DNA of 64,000 nucleotides from Diploptera punctata (GCA_030220185.1 JASPKZ010007545.1:496001-560000), one strand, 5' to 3'; positions 1 through 10,689 are shown, counted from the stretch's first letter. Numbers and translations are program-made. Notes: generated by a model from the sequence alone, not told the origin.

Positions 1-222
1 CATCATCATCATAGTACATTCACGAATTTAGGCCATTTGTTGACCTGTTTCGGCCTCAAGAGAAACACCATCCAGAAGTCTTTTGAGTGGACGTCCTGGT
101 CTTCTTCTTCCTGCAGGTTGATATCTTAACATTAGTTTGGGTATTCTGTGATCTTCCATTCGATGAACATGTTGTATCCATCTTGACTTATAATCAGAAA
201 TTTTGTTTTCTAAAGATTCCAT
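1..222 (-). pseudogene. LINE reverse-transcriptase C-terminal fragment (family V)
   Basis: Minus-strand open frame of about 64 codons. It carries the C-terminal module that follows the reverse transcriptase in many insect non-LTR elements: W-x-x-H-V-x-R-M, then R-I-P-K-L, then a basic G-R-R-R-P-G-R-P stretch. On the plus strand the window opens with CAT repeats, so the element would end downstream in an ATG-type tail. No polymerase motif is present and the rest of the element lies outside the window or is deleted. It differs from the LINE-1 and LINE-2 C-termini elsewhere in the window, so it counts as a separate family. The fragment is not a functional gene. Family identity is from general knowledge of such C-termini. 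Confidence 0.65.
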
Positions 223-860
223 GTGTAATTCTTCTAAGATGTCTTCATTTTTTTTTGTGATCTCTCCTACCCAATTCTAATCCTCACCTTCTCGTGGTAC
301 AACCTGTTTTCACAAACGAGGCTCTGAGGACCGAGTCACGGCGGTATAACCGTTCCATCAGGTACTGAGTAAATGCGGTATCCTAATGTCTGTCCAGAGA
401 CTAAAAGGTAGCAGCCCTACCACTGGACTACTTAGCGTCGGGCCAGTAACCTGTCCTAAGGAACTTCAAAACTACTTTCAAGTCTCAACACGAAAAAAGC
501 CAGAAGGAAATTAATAATTCAATTTACATATTGTCCAACTTTCAGCATCACAGTTTTAAAAAACAATTACTTATTCAATTTATTATAAGTGTTCCTCGAA
601 TTGTTTTGAGCAGTGTATTAGTGAGATGTTGCTGTTAAATATAATATTTTCATTTTGTTACAGAAAGATGGTACAAATTGGCAGTCTCTGACATAGGAAG
701 GAAGAGAATTATATGTTCTAGCAAGATAAACTTTAAAAGATTTCGAATAATAGCAACAACAATAATACTAACAAACATATAATAATAATAATAATAATAG
801 GCCAAATAACAACAATGATAATAATAATTGAGAGGGAAAGCGCCTAGTAGGTAGGTCAAG
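223..860. other. AT-rich spacer, no gene seen
   Basis: I see no coding or element structure. There is a short AAT microsatellite at about 778-800 and poly-pyrimidine/AT stretches. Confidence 0.5.
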
Positions 861-861
861 A

Positions 862-1012
862 AAGAGATGAGAGAATCGCATTAACCGTGATTTGAGGGAC
901 GTAAATTATACAGGGGTTGATTAGAAAATTTTGGCACATGATAGGGATGTATGGAGAGCTTATGTGCGCGCGGCTATGAACCTATGGGTTCTATAGTGCC
1001 AGAAATTGGTTA
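862..1012 (+). mobile_element. LINE-1 3' end fragment (older copy)
   Basis: The stretch matches the last 140 or so bases of LINE-1: the D-R-E-V-type C-terminal codons, then GAACCTATGGGTTC and the stop codon region before AGTGCCAG. It is more diverged than the copy just downstream and its GTAA tail has been lost. The downstream LINE-1 copy (1042-3503) inserted within a few bases of the 3' end of this relic, giving two same-strand copies end to end. Confidence 0.7.
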
Positions 1013-1025
1013 ATAAAAATACTTT

Positions 1026-1041
1026 TATAATACCATTACAA
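1026..1041. repeat. Left 16-bp target-site duplication of LINE-1 copy 1
   Basis: TATAATACCATTACAA occurs here and again, identically, at 3504-3519, immediately after the GTAA tail of the LINE. This defines both ends of the insertion. Confidence 0.93.
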
Positions 1042-1483
1042 CGGGGTTAGATTAGTCGCATTTGCCACATCAAAGAATCTCATTGTAAAGAGTACAACAT
1101 TTCAGCATAAGGATATTCATACATACACCTGGACGTCCCCAGATGGAGAAACTCGGAACCAGATAGATCATGTATTAGTGGATAAACGCTGGCAAAGTAG
1201 CATCATCGATGTTAGATCAGTTAGAGGGACAGACTGCAATTCGGATCATCATCTGGTCAGAGTGAAAATCAGACAACGGCTATCGCTTATGACAGGAACA
1301 AACGCTAAAGATGATTCTGTAAAATTTGAATTAAAAAACTTGAAAAATGATGAAATGCGGCAAGAATACCAAATCAAAATTGCTAATAGATTTGAAGTAC
1401 TGGAATCTTCAGATGACAATGTGACAAACGAAGAAGAAATTGATATAAATAAAGAATGGGAGACTATAAGAGACTACTATTAA
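1042..1483 (+). pseudogene. LINE-1 endonuclease domain, C-terminal part
   Basis: The C-terminal third of an exonuclease-endonuclease-phosphatase fold. It would nick genomic DNA to prime reverse transcription. Visible motifs in order are T-Y-T-W-T-S-P-D-G, N-Q-I-D-H-V-L-V and G-T-D-C-N-S-D-H-H-L-V. The S-D-H triad is the conserved C-terminal catalytic segment of this fold. The N-terminal catalytic residues are absent because of 5' truncation. The frame ends at a TAA at about 1481-1483 just after R-D-Y-Y; the coding sense continues in another frame, so there is an indel. This copy cannot make an active enzyme. Confidence 0.85.
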
Positions 1484-1699
1484 ATTGTCAGCATCAGAAA
1501 GCATTGGTTGTTTAAAAAGAGGCAAAACAAGAAATGGTTTGATGAGGAATGTGCCGACATTGTAAAGAAAAGTAGCTAGCAAAAATGAAATGGTTAAACG
1601 CGCCAAATGAGTTAAATTTAGAGTAATTGGGTAGTGTTAGACGGGAAACCACCAAGTTACTAAAGAGTAAAAACAGGGAATATTTGTGAGAGAAGATTA

Positions 1700-3473
1700 A
1701 TGATCTTGAAATTAATGCAAAAAAATAGGAACATTAGAGAATTATATCAGGGAATTAGTATAGAGGAGAAAGGGTTTCAGGCTAGAACAAACATAATTCG
1801 GAATGAAAATGGGGATATGATTGCAGATTCTAGGAGTATATTAAATAGGTGGAAAAGTTATTGTAATCAGCCATTAAATGTACATACAGAACAGGACATT
1901 GAGGAGGATAATTTACAGACAGAAGAAATGCTAGTCACAGAGCCAAGTGCATTAGAGGTTGAAACGGCAATTGAAAAATTGAAGATGTATAAAGCATCAG
2001 GTTCAGAAGAGATCCCAGCAGAACTGATAAAAGCAGAGGGAGAAAAATTGATGGACAAGACACGCTGGTTGCTTAGTATGATTTGGGAAAAAGAAGCTCT
2101 TCCAGATGAATGGAAGGAATCAATTATCGTACCAATTTATAAAAAAGGAGATAAAATTGATTGCAACAACTACAGGGGCATCTCATTACTTTCGACTTCG
2201 TACAAAATTCCAACAAATAAATTAGTAAGCTGACTTACTCCCTATATTGATGACATTCTAGGAGATCATCAATGTGGATTTAGAAGAAACAGGTCTACAA
2301 CAGATCAGATTTTTAGTATAAGACAGATTTTAGAAAATAAATGGGAATATAATGGTACTGTACATCAACTATATGTAGACTTCAAAAAAGCATATGATTC
2401 AATTAAGAGGGAGAAGTTATATAATATCCTGCTGGAGTTCGGAATTCCTAAGAAGTTAGTTAGACTTGTACGAATGTGTCTAAATGACTCAAAGTTTAGG
2501 ATGCGTGTAGGCAAACAGTTTTCAGACACTTTTGAAATCCAGAATGGGTTGAAGCAAGGAGATGCACTATCTCCCCTACTATTTAATTTTGTACTAGAGC
2601 ATACCATTAAATCTTTAGAGAATGAGGAAGGCTTACAACTGAATGGTATTAATAAGCTGTTAGTTTATGCTGATGACGTAGTACTACTGGCCGATAGCGA
2701 GGAGATACTAAAGGCCAACACGCACACACTATTGAGTAAAACTAAGAAATTAGGACTGGAAGTAAATATCAATAAAACTAAATATATGGTCACACGTAGA
2801 AATTCAGTATATAATGGAAATGGACAGCTAATAACAAATGAGGTAAATTTTGAGGAAGTGGCTGAATTCAAATACCTAGGAACAATAATCACAAATAGGA
2901 ATGAGATGCACAAAGAAATTAAACATAGGCTCAATTCTGGAAATGCATGCTATTATGCATTGCAGAGACTTTTGATGTCGCAACTCCTTTGAAAAAACGT
3001 TAAGCTGAAAATATATAAAACTATTATTCTACCAGTTATATTATATGGGTGCGAAACATGGACTCTTACTTTAAGAGAGGAAAGGAGATTAGAAGTATTT
3101 GAGAATAAAGTTCTTAGGAAAATTTTTGGACCAAAGAGAGATGAACAGACAGGTGAATGGAGATAACTTATATAACAATGAACTACATGGTCTTTATAGG
3201 AAGCCAGATATAATAAGAACAGTTAAGTCTCGTAGACTGCGATGGGCAGGACATTATGCGCGTATGGGGAATGAAAGACGTGCATGGAAACTTCTTGTAG
3301 GAAAGCCAGAAGGAAAACGCCCAGTTTGTAGACCAAGTATGAGGTGGGAGAACAACATTAACTATGATATGAGGGAAGTAGATTATACTGGGAGTGATTG
3401 GAAAGCATTAGCTCAGGATAGGGATGTATGGAGAGCTTATGTCCGCGCGGTCATGAACCTACGGGTTCGATAG
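1700..3473 (+). pseudogene. LINE-1 reverse transcriptase and C-terminal module
   Basis: Reverse transcriptase of the non-LTR type. Motifs in order: W-K-E-S-I-I-V-P-I-Y-K-K-G-D, then N-Y-R-G-I-S-L-L, then G-F-R-R-N-R-S-T-T-D-Q, then Y-V-D-F-K-K-A-Y-D, then Q-G-D-A-L-S-P-L-L-F, and the catalytic V-Y-A-D-D-V-V-L-L. The C-terminal R-R-L-R-W-A-G-H module follows. The frame is broken by TGA at 2232-2234 (other copies and context suggest an arginine codon decayed at CpG), by TGA at about 2990-2992 where the copy at 55 kb has TCA, and by a one-base loss near 3165 that shifts the frame. All catalytic residues survive, so inactivation looks recent. It ends with the tag stop beside AGTGCCAG. Confidence 0.9.
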
Positions 3474-3503
3474 TGCCAGTGAGTAAGTAAGTAAGTAAGT
3501 AAG

Positions 3504-3519
3504 TATAATACCATTACAA
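3504..3519. repeat. Right 16-bp target-site duplication of LINE-1 copy 1
   Basis: Exact repeat of 1026-1041, directly after the GTAA tail. Confidence 0.93.
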
Positions 3520-3561
3520 TTATATATTTTTAAGTCATCATCAAATTACACATGCATCACT

Positions 3562-3720
3562 AATAAGGGTCTCGACCCGATGGACTGATTGTGATCATGC
3601 TCACATTTCGTTTAGAATTTCAGGAGTTGAAACCCAGCAGGAGTCCAAGACATTTTCTAGGCGTAAAAGCCTGAGCATTGTTTCCTTCTTAAAGGGGAAA
3701 AGAGACTCGAGTCCCGTGTC
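3562..3720 (+). repeat. SINE-C (tRNA-related) copy
   Basis: The order of blocks is the same as at 59028-59215: a CGACC-CGATGGACTG head, a B-box-like GAGTTGAAACCC segment, CAGGAGTCC, a GTAAAAGCCTGAG stretch and a purine-rich end. It is a diverged short interspersed element, related to SINE-B. Confidence 0.5.
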
Positions 3721-4092
3721 GTAGATCTATGACACGTAAAATAGCAACAAGCTTGAGATAGGATACCTACGAGCCAACTTTTCGGCCTTTTCGCTACGCA
3801 CATCAGTGATTGGCTGTGGCAGACAACTACTCCCACAGCAGCTAGTTCCTAATTGGCAGTAAAGGGCGAATTCTCCCTTTACCCCTCGTATAATTTAAAC
3901 TTCAGAGCCGGAGATAAGTGGTAGGGTATAGGTGAGAATGCCTTCTACATGCATGTAGCTGCACGTCCAATGAATAGCAGTGTATTACCTTGTAAACCTA
4001 TCCGACGTATATTTGAATAGGTTGGGAGCGGCGTCTTTTTACACATAGTGAGAACTTACTACCAGGTCTGATGTAGAATAAATTGACGGTAC

Positions 4093-4168
4093 CGATGAAC
4101 TAATGATTGCATGTTGGTCTCTGGTTCCGAGGTTCGCGAGTTCGAAGTTGGCCGGAGTCCATAGATAT
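4093..4168 (+). repeat. SINE-C head fragment
   Basis: It contains TGTTGGTCTCTGGTTC followed by GCGAGTTCGAAGTTGGC and CCGGAGTCC, matching the head of the 59-kb copy. The rest of the element is not present. Confidence 0.45.
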
Positions 4169-4169
4169 T

Positions 4170-5395
4170 TTTAAAATCATAAACATTCTTTACATAACTT
4201 GCTTTGGTAGGAAAAAAATATAGGTCCCATTTCGTAGATTTATTTTATTCATTAATTAATTTACTGGTATTACAACTCGAAAAGTGTCTTAGCCTTCCTA
4301 AAGATCTTTATCCGTTCTGCCCTCTCTTCAGTCCTCCGTCTCCAATCTCATATATTAAAATAATATTTTTATATGTTCTTTTATATATTTTTTATCCATC
4401 TCTTGCATTGTCTTCCTCTTAATCTCTCCCTTAATATTTTCCGTATCATAACTATATATTTTCAAAATGTTCTCCTCCAACGACAAAACATTTCCGAACA
4501 AAGCAATAAGTTTACTCTTCACATATCTCACAATCTCAGGTACTTTATTAATAGCATTAAGTTCAAGACTCATTCCAGTTCACATGTAAAATCCTTACTA
4601 TCGAAATATTTTTTACGTAATTTTCAAATTGGTTTATTAAAGTCAAATTTTCATAATCATATGCCATTGCTGATCTTATAATGAATCTGCCCAATTTATA
4701 TTTTTAATTTGTCTTATATTTACGTCATATAAAATATCCTCAAACCTGAAATAAGAGAACTCTGGGGAAAACTAGTAGTTCCTTTAACGCCCAGCTTTTA
4801 AATGTGACGATTATGACATGAAATGTTGAAGGGCGTCGTTAAATAAAATATAATCTAACTATGTTATAGAATTTTCATATTAAATCCAATATAAGTTGAC
4901 ACTTGTATACTTGAAGAGAACGGAATATACGAGCGCGTTGCTACAGAATTCCCACATTAAATCCTGAAGACGTTGCTAGGCGCCTTGTACTTGTACTGGG
5001 TTTGAGGGAAAACAGCGGTGTAAAATATGACCAAGCATAATGTAAGACGTGGCCGGGTTCAGAAAGCAGTAACCATGCTTCAACCAAAGTCCTTGTCAGC
5101 TGTTGTAGGCCCAGCATCCTTTACACGAGCGAATTCACACTCTTACTTTAATTGTGTTCTAACTTCGGGTATCATCTACACCCTTCACATAAAGAGGACG
5201 TAACCAAACTTCTTTCTTGTGTTCTAAAAAACAGGCATTTGTATTTAAGTTTACGCCCCAAATTATAGACTTTTGTCTACAACACCAATTATCCAATTAT
5301 ACAGAAAGGAAGTTATTGCCCAATGAATCTATTAATACAATATGCGGAATTTATTTAAAAACCTTACATTTTTGACTAACAAAATTCTATATTTA
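4170..5395. other. AT-rich spacer, nothing certain
   Basis: No gene recognised. A block at about 4805-4850 (GAAGGGCGTCGTTAAATAAA) looks like the end of an interspersed repeat. The open frames here are low-complexity and AT-driven. Confidence 0.4.
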
Positions 5396-5400
5396 TTGGA

Positions 5401-5434
5401 TCTATCTCTCTCTCTCTCTTTCCCTTTATCTCTA

Positions 5435-5468
<34 letters not shown>

Positions 5469-5472
5469 TCTA
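5401..5472. repeat. TC microsatellite
   Basis: Imperfect TC/TCTC dinucleotide array with a few interruptions. Confidence 0.95.
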
Positions 5473-5812
5473 GATTATCATCTCCCTATATATGTACTTT
5501 TAGATTTCCCACGCCTATCTGATGAAATTAACGTGGAGATTTTTAGATATCAATTCCTCGTAAGCAGGGAGAAAATTTTAGGCCTATATTAACATAAGCT
5601 CAAAATATTTCGTTTCTACCTTATTAATGAGGCTAGGGAGTGTAGTATGCCTTAAAATCCTGTACAAGTATGTTTCTCTAAATATTAAAATTTTCACTAA
5701 TAAATTCTACATTTGTTAAATTAAAATGTGTAGGAATATTTTTAATCACTCTGCAAGAAAATCCATGCCTGAATTTCTGAACACTAATTCCGTACATTCA
5801 TTTATGACTTCT

Positions 5813-6146
5813 CCACCGCTGTGGTCTCGAGGTAGCGTGCTGCCTTGTCACGCAGCGGGCCCGGGTTCGATCTCCGGTCGGGGCAGTTTTTCTGGGTGAG
5901 GTTTTTATCGGGGTTTTTCCTCACCTGTAAGACAAATGTCAGGAAAACGCTAAGGTCCAAACGGTCCCCGAAATCATATGGACATCATCACCATCCTTAT
6001 CATCATTATCATTCTTCACCGGTGTGGAAAGCAACGGGAAGCTACCACACCTACAATTCCCTAGTAAAGCTGCAAGCATAGCATGAAAATGCTATGATTG
6101 CAGTGACGGATCTGCCTTAGGGCAGAATTAATATGGATGGATGGAT
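5813..6146 (+). repeat. SINE-A copy 1, full length
   Basis: A tRNA-derived SINE. The head has an A-box-like GTCTCGAGGTAGCGTG and a B-box GGGTTCGATC. The body has TTTTTCTGGGTGAGG and CACCTGTAAGACAAATGTCA. A CATCATCACC microsatellite follows, then CACCGGTGTGGAAAG, GGGAAGCTACCACACC and a hairpin (CATAGCATGAAAATGCTATG). The 3' end is GCAGTGA...GGGCAGAAT plus TGGATGGATGGA. The 3' 45 bases match the tail of LINE-2. It is not a tRNA gene. Confidence 0.88.
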
Positions 6147-6149
6147 TCT

Positions 6150-6960
6150 AATTGAGGTAGGCTAAAGGTATGCGAAATAGGGATAATACATTGTATTTGA
6201 AACTTAAAAATCATGATATCAACGATATAGAATCCTCTAACGTACCCAAATGTATTGAAATCTAAGGGGAAAAAATTAACGATGTAAGATGAAGTAACCT
6301 ATGATGTCGTTACATATCGCAATATAAAAAAATGTATCTCGAACTTATTAATATAATCCGTAACTTTCAATACATTTTACAATCTACGCTCGAATAGTTT
6401 GTTACCTGTGGCCCGTTCTAACATGTATAGTGCATTAGTTACTCAAAAATACTTTTTTCTGATTTATTCCTATCTTTGTTAGAAACATAATTGTTTAGTG
6501 TTTAATAAGTCGTATGTAAATTGATTGTTACGTGTTTATGGGTAAATGGTTGATTACTGATAATAAACGTGCAACTTTCGTCATCCTACTGCCGTCGATC
6601 TAAGCTCATCTATATTTAAGTAATGCATCCTATTTTATCTAAATACACCATATAATATTAATTTCTTTCAACAGTTTGTGGATTCGATCTAATGAAAGAA
6701 AAACTATTAATATTTATTTGATAGCAAATTTCTGTTATTGAAAATTTATAATGACGGAATATGCGTCGCTGTTGTTTACTGCAGTCAACAAGATACCAAA
6801 GCACGACCTGTAGCTAATTTTTAAAGCACAACACTCCAATATATGAAAATTTCTCTGAATAATGCAAACGTCCAGCAAACGTCAACATTGTCAGAGTTCA
6901 ATGCAACAAATTTTCATAGAATTCGACATATTTCAATCATTTTGATGTGAACGTAAGAAG
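6150..6960. other. AT-rich spacer, nothing recognised
   Basis: No coding or repeat structure that I can name; it runs up to a GA microsatellite. Confidence 0.45.
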
Positions 6961-7008
<48 letters not shown>

Positions 7009-7018
7009 GAAAGAGAGT
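6961..7018. repeat. GA microsatellite
   Basis: AG dinucleotide array of about 45 bp, followed by GAAATAGAAAGAGAG. Confidence 0.95.
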
Positions 7019-7019
7019 T

Positions 7020-7426
7020 TTGACAACTACAACACTCGAATCAGAGTTTTGATACAGAGAAATGTGGTGACAGGTTCTAAACAAGTGTTTTTAAGCATAG
7101 AAATTTATCCAATGCTAAATGTGAAATATTTAAATACGGAGATTGCAAGCAAGAAGGGATTTACACTGATTACTTATCTTCTTATTTATTTATATATTTA
7201 TTTTAAATCTAAATCTAGTGATCATAGTAGGGTATATATATGTGCTGTAGATATCTACAAATCTATCTGTATGTGTATATGTTTATCCGTGTATACTTAG
7301 ATGTGCACACCACAATATACGTATATATTTATCTACTAATCTATATTTATATAACTAATATCTACTTACCAACGTATCTATTTACAAAGTTGTCTACATA
7401 TCTGTCCTTCTACCTCTGTGCCTAAC
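7020..7426. other. TATC/TATA low-complexity block
   Basis: Runs of CTATC, TATATA and TATTTA. It gives open frames rich in Tyr, Ile and Leu, which I regard as artefacts of the repeat. The cytochrome b insertion lies at its right edge. Confidence 0.6.
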
Positions 7427-7528
7427 TACGCCATTGTACGATCAATTCCCAATAAATTAGGGGGAGTAATTGCCCTAGTAATATCTATTGCCATCCTACT
7501 TATTCTTCCTTTCTTTAATTCATCCAAA
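7427..7528 (+). pseudogene. cytb: Nuclear copy of mitochondrial cytochrome b (NUMT)
   Basis: An uninterrupted 34-codon frame reads [20 protein letters not shown] and continues [14 protein letters not shown]. This is the segment of insect cytochrome b that enters a late transmembrane helix (usual form [17 protein letters not shown]...). In mitochondria the protein carries electrons within complex III. Only about 9% of the gene is present, with no start or stop, embedded in tetranucleotide repeats, so it is a non-functional nuclear insertion. Codon use (CTA, GTA, ATT, GGA) is mitochondrial-like, unlike the flanks. The preceding TTCTACCTCTGTGCC may be the next upstream codons, separated by a 4-bp insertion. 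Confidence 0.87.
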
Positions 7529-7529
7529 T

Positions 7530-8110
7530 AACTGCCTAACTATCTACCAATCTACCTTTACCTCGGCCCCTGAGTCGATATTGGTCTATCGCGTATTATA
7601 AGTAGACAATAAACTATTGGTGTTCACTTCAGATGTTTTACCCCCCACCATGTTGTTGATGGGTCACAGACATATTTAAATTAAAATAATGTTGTAGTGG
7701 GGGAGCTTTTATGAAAAATTATAGTGTTTCAAATTAGGTCTAATATTCCGTTCACCCACGTAAATAAGTTCAATGAAATGTATTACGTGAATTATGCAAC
7801 ACTTGCTTAGTCCTATGCATTCTCTACACATCTGTTATGAAATTCAAGTCCGAAAAAAATACAATAATACATATAATGTACTTCATCGTCATCATCAACA
7901 ACACTGGTAATCTAAAAACAATTAAAAGCTTCCCGTCCCCCAGAGAAACAAGTTTTTTTGTTCACCTACTCGTTCCCAAATTTTATTGGAGAGTCTTTTC
8001 ATCCTATAATTCACTTTGTACCTTCCAAAACTGAGTCTTGTATGGTATTAATCTTAATTATTACCCTCAAGTTTTGCATTCTGAATGTTTTAAGTATATT
8101 ACTGTGACGC
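7530..8110. other. Spacer, nothing recognised
   Basis: AT-rich sequence. The first 60 bases continue the CTATC/CTACC type low complexity. Confidence 0.4.
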
Positions 8111-8117
8111 AATATAA

Positions 8118-8430
8118 CTAACTCATTAGCACTATCGAACCAGTAAGTTAAGCGCAGAAGTAAGCTCTCAATACATACCTATCCCGAGCTAAAGTTTTCA
8201 ATCATACCCTGTATAAGCTACTACCCTCAAAGCATGGTCAATGTTAACTGCCAACTCATGTTTATCCTTACCTACTGGCGCTTTTCCTCTGGATTTCCTA
8301 TAAGGTGTTTCCATGTATATTTTTCTTTCCTAATTCGTGCCACATTTCCCGTAGTTCACTGTTAGTGTATTCTTCTCTATTAGCTTGCCTGTTCATTTCT
8401 CTTTCATTAAAAGAATTCTGAAAAGCTTTC
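8118..8430 (-). mobile_element. LINE-1 3' end, old diverged copy
   Basis: On the minus strand it keeps the order of the LINE-1 C-terminus: the region encoding the R-M-G-N-E-R and K-P-E-G-K-R segments, then GGCACTATCGAACC-like sequence in reverse (here TAGCACTATCGAACCAG). Many indels. No tail repeats left. Confidence 0.6.
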
Positions 8431-8434
8431 TCAT

Positions 8435-8985
8435 TACAGATTACATTCTCCCGGCCATCTAACTTCTTATAAAGCGACTATATCAAAGGGTTATTTAACT
8501 AACTCCGATGTTAACATTTCTAGTGCCCAACTATTATATAATATCCTAAGAATCCATGTTTGTAGGAACATCACCGTGTTAGAACCTTTGCCATGGATTC
8601 CTTGAAGTAGATCGTAGAACCGAATAGGGGACTATTTAACCTCCGGAAAATTTTACCCTACAGGAATCCATGTTCGCGTTTTTTGACGGTTGTATATTTC
8701 GGTGAAAAATAAAAATCTCACAATTTTGACCAAGGTACTTTTTTCGTTTGACTTATCACCTTTGACCTGTCCATCCTGGGTAGCCTTTTCTGCCGCCGGC
8801 ATATCTCTCGGGTCATTTAAGCTGCCAGGTCACTCATCCACGACAAGGTAAATATATCACAGAGGGATTGAATTGGAGTGTATGTTCAAAAACATTAGTG
8901 TTTGTACTATTGATTTTGAGATTAAAGTCCTTTGTTCATCTGATTGACTGGTACTTGTTAGTTTCTTTTCCTCCTAGAAATATAT
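8435..8985. other. Spacer, nothing recognised
   Basis: Moderately GC-richer patches (8790-8850) but no open frame or element I recognise. Confidence 0.35.
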
Positions 8986-8989
8986 GTCG

Positions 8990-9108
8990 AAAGAAACGGG
9001 AAGCTACCACACCTACAATTCCCTAGTCAAGATGCAAAGCATAGCATGAAACTGCTATGATTGCAGTGAAAGACCTGCCTTCGGGCAGAATTACTGTGGG
9101 TGGGTATA
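8990..9108 (+). repeat. SINE-A 3' half
   Basis: Begins at AAACGGGAAGCTACCAC and runs to the GGGCAGAATTACTGTGG tail with TGGGTGGG. The tRNA-like head is missing, as expected for a 5'-truncated copy. Confidence 0.8.
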
Positions 9109-9109
9109 T

Positions 9110-9156
<47 letters not shown>
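9109..9156. repeat. AT microsatellite
   Basis: TA dinucleotide array following the SINE-A tail. Confidence 0.9.
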
Positions 9157-9158
<2 letters not shown>

Positions 9159-9177
9159 ACATGAAGAAAAAATATAA

Positions 9178-9205
9178 CTCAACCTGGATTTGAACTTGAG
9201 ACCTC

Positions 9206-9236
<31 letters not shown>

Positions 9237-9545
9237 CAATTACTCCACTCAGGCTACCAGTTTGAACATTGATTTTTCTTTCCTTATATACATAATATAT
9301 CGATTGTAACATCGAAATAAAAAAGCAATCCTGCTATAAGTAAAAATATCCTCATTAAAATGCTTTCTTGATGCATGAACCGTAAGATAGCACGCTTTCC
9401 GCTAATTCTTATGATTTGAGAATTGTATATAAGAAAGAAAAATTAATGTTTGCACTGGGATGCCTGGATAGCGTGGTCGATAACTGCACTAACGTTTAGA
9501 ATTAGAGGTACCACCTACAAATTCCGGTTCTGACATTATTTTTTT
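9178..9545. repeat. Repeat family D, inverted pair (fold-back)
   Basis: The left arm holds CTGGATTTGAACTTGAGACC and CTTTCCTTATATAC. The right arm (about 9428-9537) holds their reverse-complement partners GTATATAAGAAAG and CCTACAAATTCCGGTTCTG. An AT array (9208-9236) interrupts the left arm. The same family occurs as a direct tandem pair at 56944-57490. The head resembles a tRNA B-box, so this may be a degenerate SINE. Confidence 0.55.
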
Positions 9546-9552
9546 CTTTTCG

Positions 9553-9622
<70 letters not shown>
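9553..9622. repeat. AT-GT compound microsatellite
   Basis: TA array to about 9582, then a GT array to about 9622. Confidence 0.93.
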
Positions 9623-9623
<1 letters not shown>

Positions 9624-9624
9624 C

Positions 9625-10685
9625 GCGCCAATTGAATATGCACTGAATTTAAAAGTTAGGTTACAGGTAACACTTTTTATCCGAGGACCGCAATCCCCCC
9701 AATCCTTGGTTCTCTTAACTCGTGGACCTTTTTAATACAGACTAAAAGGAGGGGACAGGCAAATACTATTTCAGGGATTTATTGTTTCTGTATGTGTGTC
9801 GTCATCGGGCGTCGTGGTGGCGGTTGTAGGGCGAGAGAAGAAAAGACTCCTTTTCTTGCTAGTAACGCCCGCCGCTTGCTTTTGGAAACTCAGGACCAAT
9901 CGATCACCAAGTTTCTTCCTACTTATGGGACTGTACTAATTCGCACGAAATCGCCACAGGACTTTCGTTCATCCAACTATTTGATGTTATCCCACTTAGA
10001 TCATTTTGTAATTTATTTCAACCTGGTAGATGCTTAATCTAACCAATTTAGGATTTGTTGCTCGATTAGTCACATATCTTAAGGTTGTTCAGTACCCGGC
10101 GTTAATTCAATTTTTCGTCATGTTTATCCAACCTTTCTGTACAAAGGACATGTTCTAAATAATATGGATTCTTAAGGTACCAAGAAAATTTGGATTGTTG
10201 CCTCTTCACCTCGGATTGTCGAAATATTTTCAGATTATCAACTGATACTAAAAATACTGCATAGTTTATTTTGAAAAGTTTAATATAAGCACTTTTAACT
10301 AGTTTCAATATGAAAAGTTGGGACTAAATAAAGGCGTTATAACCGTTACATGGAATATGTAGCAAATGTCATATTCACAAAAACTTGTCCAAAAACTAAA
10401 AGATGGTAGTCCCATCGTATAACTTACTTTCTTCTTTAGAGAAAGCAGTTGAATGAAAAAATTATAGATATGCTTAGTCTACATATGTGATTGTAGATGG
10501 TTCGAGGATTCCAGTGTTTTATTCAGACTTGCCATTCTTCAAGGACTTACACTTGGAAGGATGGTGATGATGATCATCATCATGACGAAGGTTATGTCAT
10601 TAGGTTTAGCGATTTTTGAATTACGGATTTTAAAATCTAAGTCGTTAAATAAGAGGTCTATAGTTGTTTTGTAATCATATGTATT
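9625..10685. other. Spacer, nothing certain
   Basis: The open frames (for instance 9792-10037) have no recognisable motif. I see no element boundary. Confidence 0.35.
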
Positions 10686-10689
10686 TTAT

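Larger units (their letters stand above)
1042..3503 (+). mobile_element. LINE-1 copy 1, 5'-truncated non-LTR retrotransposon
   Basis: A 2462-bp insertion bounded by a perfect 16-bp duplication. It begins inside the endonuclease domain (5' truncation typical of target-primed reverse transcription) and runs through the reverse transcriptase and a basic C-terminal module to the stop codon. It ends in AGTGAGTAAGTAAGTAAGTA, a short tandem-repeat tail rather than poly(A). A microsatellite-like tail with an apurinic-type endonuclease suggests the RTE/BovB side of the non-LTR elements; the clade is inferred and was not tested. Other copies lie at 11082-11437, 11789-11972, 21417-22645 and 55151-56323, with more decayed ones elsewhere. 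Confidence 0.9.

Noticed and set aside
5820..5885. Possible tRNA gene (B-box GGGTTCGATC)
   Set aside because: The head of SINE-A has tRNA promoter boxes but no cloverleaf and recurs at many sites with a SINE body.
5845..6081. Plus-strand open frame repeated at several loci (also 44080, 51038)
   Set aside because: It is the translation of SINE-A, a non-coding tRNA-derived element; the His-rich part is its CATCAT microsatellite.
7049..7425. Two plus-strand frames rich in Tyr/Ile
   Set aside because: Made by TATA/TATC low complexity.
9792..10037. 81-codon frame with a Gly/Arg-rich start
   Set aside because: No known motif, and no evidence of splicing or of an element.
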